The position numbers and the translations under genes are program-made. A model generated the notes under the pieces. It was not told the origin of the DNA. It worked only from the letters and a program-made list of their open reading frames with translations, and made no database searches. A stretch of 64,000 nucleotides of DNA. It comes from Pteria penguin (taxonomy: Eukaryota > Mollusca > Bivalvia > Pterioida > Pteriidae). The stretch lies in contig CM068584.1 of assembly GCA_035048485.1 (NCBI GenBank), positions 66,960,179 through 67,024,178 on the forward strand. The letters run 5' to 3'. Shown one piece after another: positions 59,978 through 64,000 of this stretch (position 1 is its first letter; every line of letters begins with the position of its first letter).

Positions 59978-61596
59978 CTGCAACGGAAATAATGATAAAC
60001 ATGTATGTAATATCAGGGTTTAGATTTTCTTAGCTTCTGAAGCTAGCGGACAGGACCATTCAAATTTGGAATTCTGTAATGTTTTTCCAAAAATAAGCAA
60101 TATTTCTTCTATCATTATATGTGAAACTTTATGTTTTCTTTCAATGTTTAACGGGGCTAAGTCTCAATATCTTTGCTTTTGTTGTTGTTGTTCTTCTTCC
60201 AATACAAACTATACTGACCAAAGACCAGTCTCCAGCTAAGACTACATGTAGCTACTACGATATTAGGGGTATTTAAAATGTAAATTGATGAAATTTTCAT
60301 ATGAAATATTTAGTATTCTATGTATTGCAGACAATCATGTGAAAAAATCTCATAAATTCACTTTCAAAAGTTGAAATAATGTAGTAGCTGTGAAATGGTC
60401 TGAGCTGGTAACTGGTCCACCACCAGCACGCAAAAGTTGAGCGCTGAATTCATGAGGCAGTAGTTGTGGATTTCCTTGTCAAATTTTCTCTGATTTTGAA
60501 GTTGATAGTTCAGAAACAGAGATATCATTTTCAAACACAAAAAATCTATGACGAATGAAGGAATGAAACCATTAGTGATTATTAAATTGGTATTCTCTGT
60601 CATGAATATAAACGTTTGGCTTCCATAAACTATTGTGGAAAGAATGATAAAAACATCTGTATGAAACAGATCATTAGATCAGTTGTGATCTAACTTTAGA
60701 TTGAGTGCATAGATATGAACATACATTTGCAATAATAAACAGGAATACTCCACACGCAATAAGGCCACCTGCTAATGCTAAACTGGTTACTATGGCAGCC
60801 AATCTGGCATACGCAGATACACCGATCAAAATAAAAGACACCAACTGCAACGGAAATAATGATAAACATGTATGTAATATCAGGGTTTAGATTTTCTTAG
60901 CTTCTGAAGCTAGCGGACAGGACCATTCAAATTTGGAATTCTGTAATGTTTTTCCAAAAATAAGCAATATTTCTTCTATCATTATATGTGAAACTTTATG
61001 TTTTCTTTCAATGTTTAACGGGGCTAAGTCTCAATATCTTTGCTTTTGTTGTTGTTGTTCTTCTTCCAATACAAACTATACTGACCAAAGACCAGTCTCC
61101 AGCTAAGACTACATGTAGCTACTACGATATTAGGGGTATTTAAAATGTAAATTGATGAAATTTTCATATGAAATATTTTAGTATTCTATGTATTGCAGAC
61201 AATCATGTGAAAAAATCTCATAAATTCACTTTCAAAAGTTGAAATAATGTAGTAGCTGTGAAATGGTCTGAGCTGGTAACTGGTCCACCACCAGCACGCA
61301 AAAGTTGAGCGCTGAATTCATGAGGCAGTAGTTGTGGATTTCCTTGTCAAATTTTCTCTGATTTTGAAGTTGATAGTTCAGAAACAGAGATATCATTTTC
61401 AAACACAAAAAATCTATGACGAATGAAGGAATGAAACCATTAGTGATTATTAAATTGGTATTCTCTGTCATGAATATAAACGTTTGGCTTCCATAAACTA
61501 TTGTGGAAAGAATGATAAAAACATCTGTATGAAACAGATCATTAGATCAGTTGTGATCTAACTTTAGATTGAGTGCATAGATATGAACATACATTT
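59862..61596. repeat. Tandem duplication, 867 + 868 bp, nearly identical
   Basis: 59,862-60,728 is repeated at 60,729-61,596; the only difference I found is one extra T in the second copy near 61,170. The duplicated segment includes the acceptor and the first ~116 bp of tetraspanin exon 2, but not its end or donor. Identical 79-codon minus-strand frames at 60,364 and 61,232 reflect the duplication and are not genes. Confidence 0.95.
60729..60844 (-). pseudogene. Truncated copy of tetraspanin exon 2
   Basis: An exact copy of the acceptor and the first ~38 codons of exon 2, breaking off after GVFLFIIA at the duplication joint. No donor follows in frame. It lies between the true exon 2 and wherever exon 1 is, so it is a decoy acceptor that splicing must ignore. 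Confidence 0.85.
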
Positions 61597-61739
61597 GTTG
61601 TCGTTTTGTAATATCCTATGAGTTCAATTTTCATTAATAATTCATATCAATTCTTGGAGTTGAGATAGGGAATAATCAATTGGGAATACTGTAGTCTGAA
61701 ATTGGGGAAAAGTAGCATATTTTGGCATTGGGAATGGGG

Positions 61740-62329
61740 CTGTGTGAGCGGTACCCGATCACCAATTCGCCAAACGCGAATTCAAAATTGAAATGGCTTA
61801 ACTTTTTAATACATGAGCATCAATTTCACGAATACATTTGGCAAGTTAAAAGATTTGATAAACAACTTAATCAAACCTCAAAGTGATCACGATGTAAACC
61901 ATCTCTAAACATTCAGAATAGTGAACATAGGAAAACAAAGTTCCTTGACGTCATTTCAAGGGTTTATACAATCCCCAAGTAGCACTCCATCATTAGAATC
62001 TGTGACAATAGATACAGGGTTCAGGTATCGATGTTTCTTGATATGCATCGTACTACCTAATTATGAGTATCATACACTGTTCAGAATATTTAGAGATGGT
62101 TTACATCGCAATCAGTTTGATCTGAAGTTTGATTAAGTTGATGTCAATAGTAAGTAAATTAAAGTGTTGTGACCATGATTTATGTTAACGATATATAAAC
62201 AAAAAGGGAAAAAAACCCGGACTTTCTCAACTAACGAAATGAATTCGCCAACTTGATACTCATGTAATAAAAATGTTTAGCCATTTCAATTTTGAATTCG
62301 CATTTGGCGATCGGGAAGTGCTCACACAG
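61740..62329. mobile_element. 590-bp foldback element with long inverted repeats
   Basis: Ends CTGTGTGAGC and GCTCACACAG. Arms match over roughly 180-250 nt with indels, including GCGAATTCAAAATTGAAATG near the outside and CGATGTAAACCATCTCTAAA toward the centre. No open frame of note. Non-autonomous DNA element by inference; no clear target duplication. Confidence 0.75.
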
Positions 62330-62403
62330 AATTTACAGAGTGACATCATGTCAACCTCGAGAAATATCTTGTGAGACAAATCTAAGTTTGATTGACAAGT
62401 TGA

Positions 62404-62545
62404 CAAGATTGATTGATTGAATATTGTTTTACGTCCCTCCACGATATGCTGATGGCATCTGCCTGATGCATTGCATACACATATTTAGACCTTTGCAATG
62501 GACCCACCCGAAACAGTGAGGGGTCTTTAAGTGCCACGCATACCC
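62404..62545 (-). mobile_element. SINE 3' part, minus orientation, headless
   Basis: Tail (GATTGATTGATTGAATATTG) and body (ATGCTGATGGCATCTGCCTG, GGACCCACCCGAAACAGTGA, GTGCCACGCATACCC) on plus. The tRNA head is missing; the next repeat follows directly. Confidence 0.72.
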
Positions 62546-62690
62546 AGGGCTCGAAATTAACGTATGTCCGTAACTAATAAATTATGCCAAGGACTAACAG
62601 ATATCTCACTGTATATGTCCGACAGAATAAAGAAAACTCGGTGATACCCACTCAATTCCTCTCGCCCACCCTGCAAACGATATGACTGAA
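62546..62690 (+). repeat. CAGGGCTCGAAATTAAC-type dispersed repeat
   Basis: Starts CAGGGCTCGAAATTAACG. Its segment ACAGATATCTCACTGTATAT, TCCGACAG, GTGATACCCACTCAA matches the minus strand of 63,945-64,000, so both are pieces of one family in opposite orientation. Confidence 0.6.
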
Positions 62691-63394
62691 AACCTATTTT
62701 CGGGAAATCCTGTAACTTATTTTTAGTAACAATTTGCCAAAAAGCACATGGAAAGTAATGAGTATCAGAGTCACTGATGCGTTTTATTGAAACAGATTAC
62801 AGTGCAAGCTGCTGAATTGAACAGGCTATTTGTCAGGACTTTAAAATTCAAATAGACAAATATTCAATTACATGACGAAGGAAATCAGTTTCACAGACCA
62901 GAAGATTGACATTATGTGCAAGAATTCCATAGGTGTGTACTTTCGCGCTATCTGTAATGGAATCTGTGTACATATATCTATTTAGAGATACACTAGAGTT
63001 ACCTCTCTTAAATCCCTTACTTGTTTGTTTGAGCTACATTAAAGTCAACACACCAAATTTTCGATAATTCTGCAACTGTCTTTTTAAAGTACAGTGACCT
63101 ATTTGTTATTAAATAGCTACTTTACACCTGCTCAACTGACCATAAAGATAAAACTGATAGAAAATGGTTTTGGATTTCAGCATCTTATTCAATAAAACAA
63201 AATATTCAATAATGCGATATTCAATTAAGTGGCTGGCACTGTATAATGCTTTCAAATGACACTGACATTGTTTTGCATGGTGATCATTGGGCCACAGAGA
63301 AATGTGGCGATATATTTCGGAGGTTAGCCATCCCTTTAAGAAACCAAAAGTAGAGGAAAAAAGAGAAAGAGATAGGTTATATGATAAAGAAGAT

Positions 63395-63636
63395 ACAGTA
63401 CAGTCCAGGTGGAACTTAATTTGCTCACTGGTCACAGTGGGCATTTTTAGAGTGGGCATCAAAAATGTCCACTGGACACAGTGGACATTCTGGTAAGAGT
63501 CAGTTAGAATTAACATACAGGTAAGTGGACAGCTTGATAGCTCAGGTAAATGTCCACTCTTAATGCCCACTGAAATTTCAGGTGGACTGCCCACTGTGGA
63601 CAGTGGGCATTCAAAGTTCCACCCGGACTGTACTGT
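63395..63636. mobile_element. Tc1/mariner-like MITE
   Basis: TIRs CAGTACAGTCCAGGTGGAAC and, inverted, CAGTACAGTCCGGGTGGAAC, flanked on both sides by TA (63,394-63,395 and 63,636-63,637). Body is about 240 bp, full of inverted GTCCACTG/CAGTGGAC motifs. TA target and CAGT start fit Tc1/mariner; no transposase inside. Confidence 0.8.
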
Positions 63637-63711
63637 AGAAACAGAAAATTTCTCGATCAGTGGAATACAAGTAGTGCCAGGCAACGGAGGCCCACCTTTA
63701 TGGACGAGGAG

Positions 63712-63938
63712 GAGCTAAAGGCATATGTGCCCCACAGCAGGGCTCGAAACTAACTTTTTCAAGCACTAGTCTGCCAGACTAATCGGTTACAAAATCCATT
63801 TGTCCGCACAAAAATCTATTAGTCTGCAGAAAAATAGACTATTTTTTCATTTTAAATTGATTTAATTTCAGGGTAAACACATTCCAATTGTCAGATTTAA
63901 CATTTCAAGACACTGTGGGGCACATATGCCTCTAGCTC
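63712..63938. mobile_element. Stem-loop element with 26-bp inverted ends
   Basis: GAGCTAAAGGCATATGTGCC plus CCACAG at 63,712-63,737 is repeated inverted at 63,913-63,938 with one mismatch. The ~175-bp interior starts with CAGGGCTCGAAACTAAC, so it is the same family as 62,546 or an insertion of it. Confidence 0.7.
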
Positions 63939-64000
63939 CTTTGAGTGGGTATCACAGAGTTTTCATTAGTCTGTCGGACTTATACAATGAGAAATCTGTT

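Noticed and set aside
58269..60002. 367- and 208-codon minus frames with [16 protein letters not shown] repeats
   Set aside because: A 48-bp minisatellite in a tetraspanin intron. The second frame also covers exon 2 but in the wrong phase for the tetraspanin.
60364..61471. Two identical 79-codon minus frames as paralogous small genes
   Set aside because: Identity is explained by the 867-bp duplication; no start context, domain or splice signals.

Overview
The window is eukaryotic, animal nuclear DNA: AT-rich, gene-poor, with split genes whose GT-AG introns are filled with minisatellites, tRNA-headed SINEs and short inverted-repeat transposons. The dispersed repeats (for example the family starting with AACAAGAGGCCC and carrying TATATCGCTCACCTGAG) and the lineage-type receptor gene point to a bivalve mollusc. 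I cannot name the species.

Layout. 1-12,257: mostly repeats (a 145-bp-unit dispersed element, a TIR element with 147-bp units, SINEs, 39-bp and 26-bp minisatellites); one weak candidate exon at 1299-1490. 12,266-16,314: a Mutator-like (MULE) DNA transposon with long TIRs and an 8-bp target duplication, keeping only a zinc-finger first exon and a frameshifted transposase C-terminus. 17-21 kb: candidate first exon, MITEs, and a SINE whose body has expanded into a 64-bp tandem array. 21,431-33,553 (minus): a complete 10-exon gene rebuilt here by splice sites and phase (604 residues): signal peptide, cysteine-rich WSC/C-type-lectin-like ectodomain, one transmembrane helix, long acidic tyrosine-rich tail. 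34-44 kb: SINEs, MITEs, minisatellites, no gene seen. 44,831-59,977 (minus): a tetraspanin of the TSPAN13/TSPAN31 type, missing only its first exon, with two alternative last exons, and with a 6.1-kb array of 44-bp units in its last intron. 59.8-64 kb: an 867-bp tandem duplication that copies part of a tetraspanin exon, a 590-bp foldback element, a Tc1/mariner-like MITE and other repeats.

Both genes encode membrane proteins and are read on the minus strand. Nothing in the sequence shows that they work together. Most long open frames in the window are artefacts of tandem repeats without stops, including frames above 1,000 codons at 47-53 kb. The most unusual features are: (1) the receptor gene with a duplicated in-frame splice acceptor; (2) duplicated tetraspanin last exons; (3) minisatellites that begin at, and repeat, the 5' splice sites of tetraspanin exons; (4) the deleted MULE; (5) SINEs with internal minisatellite expansions.
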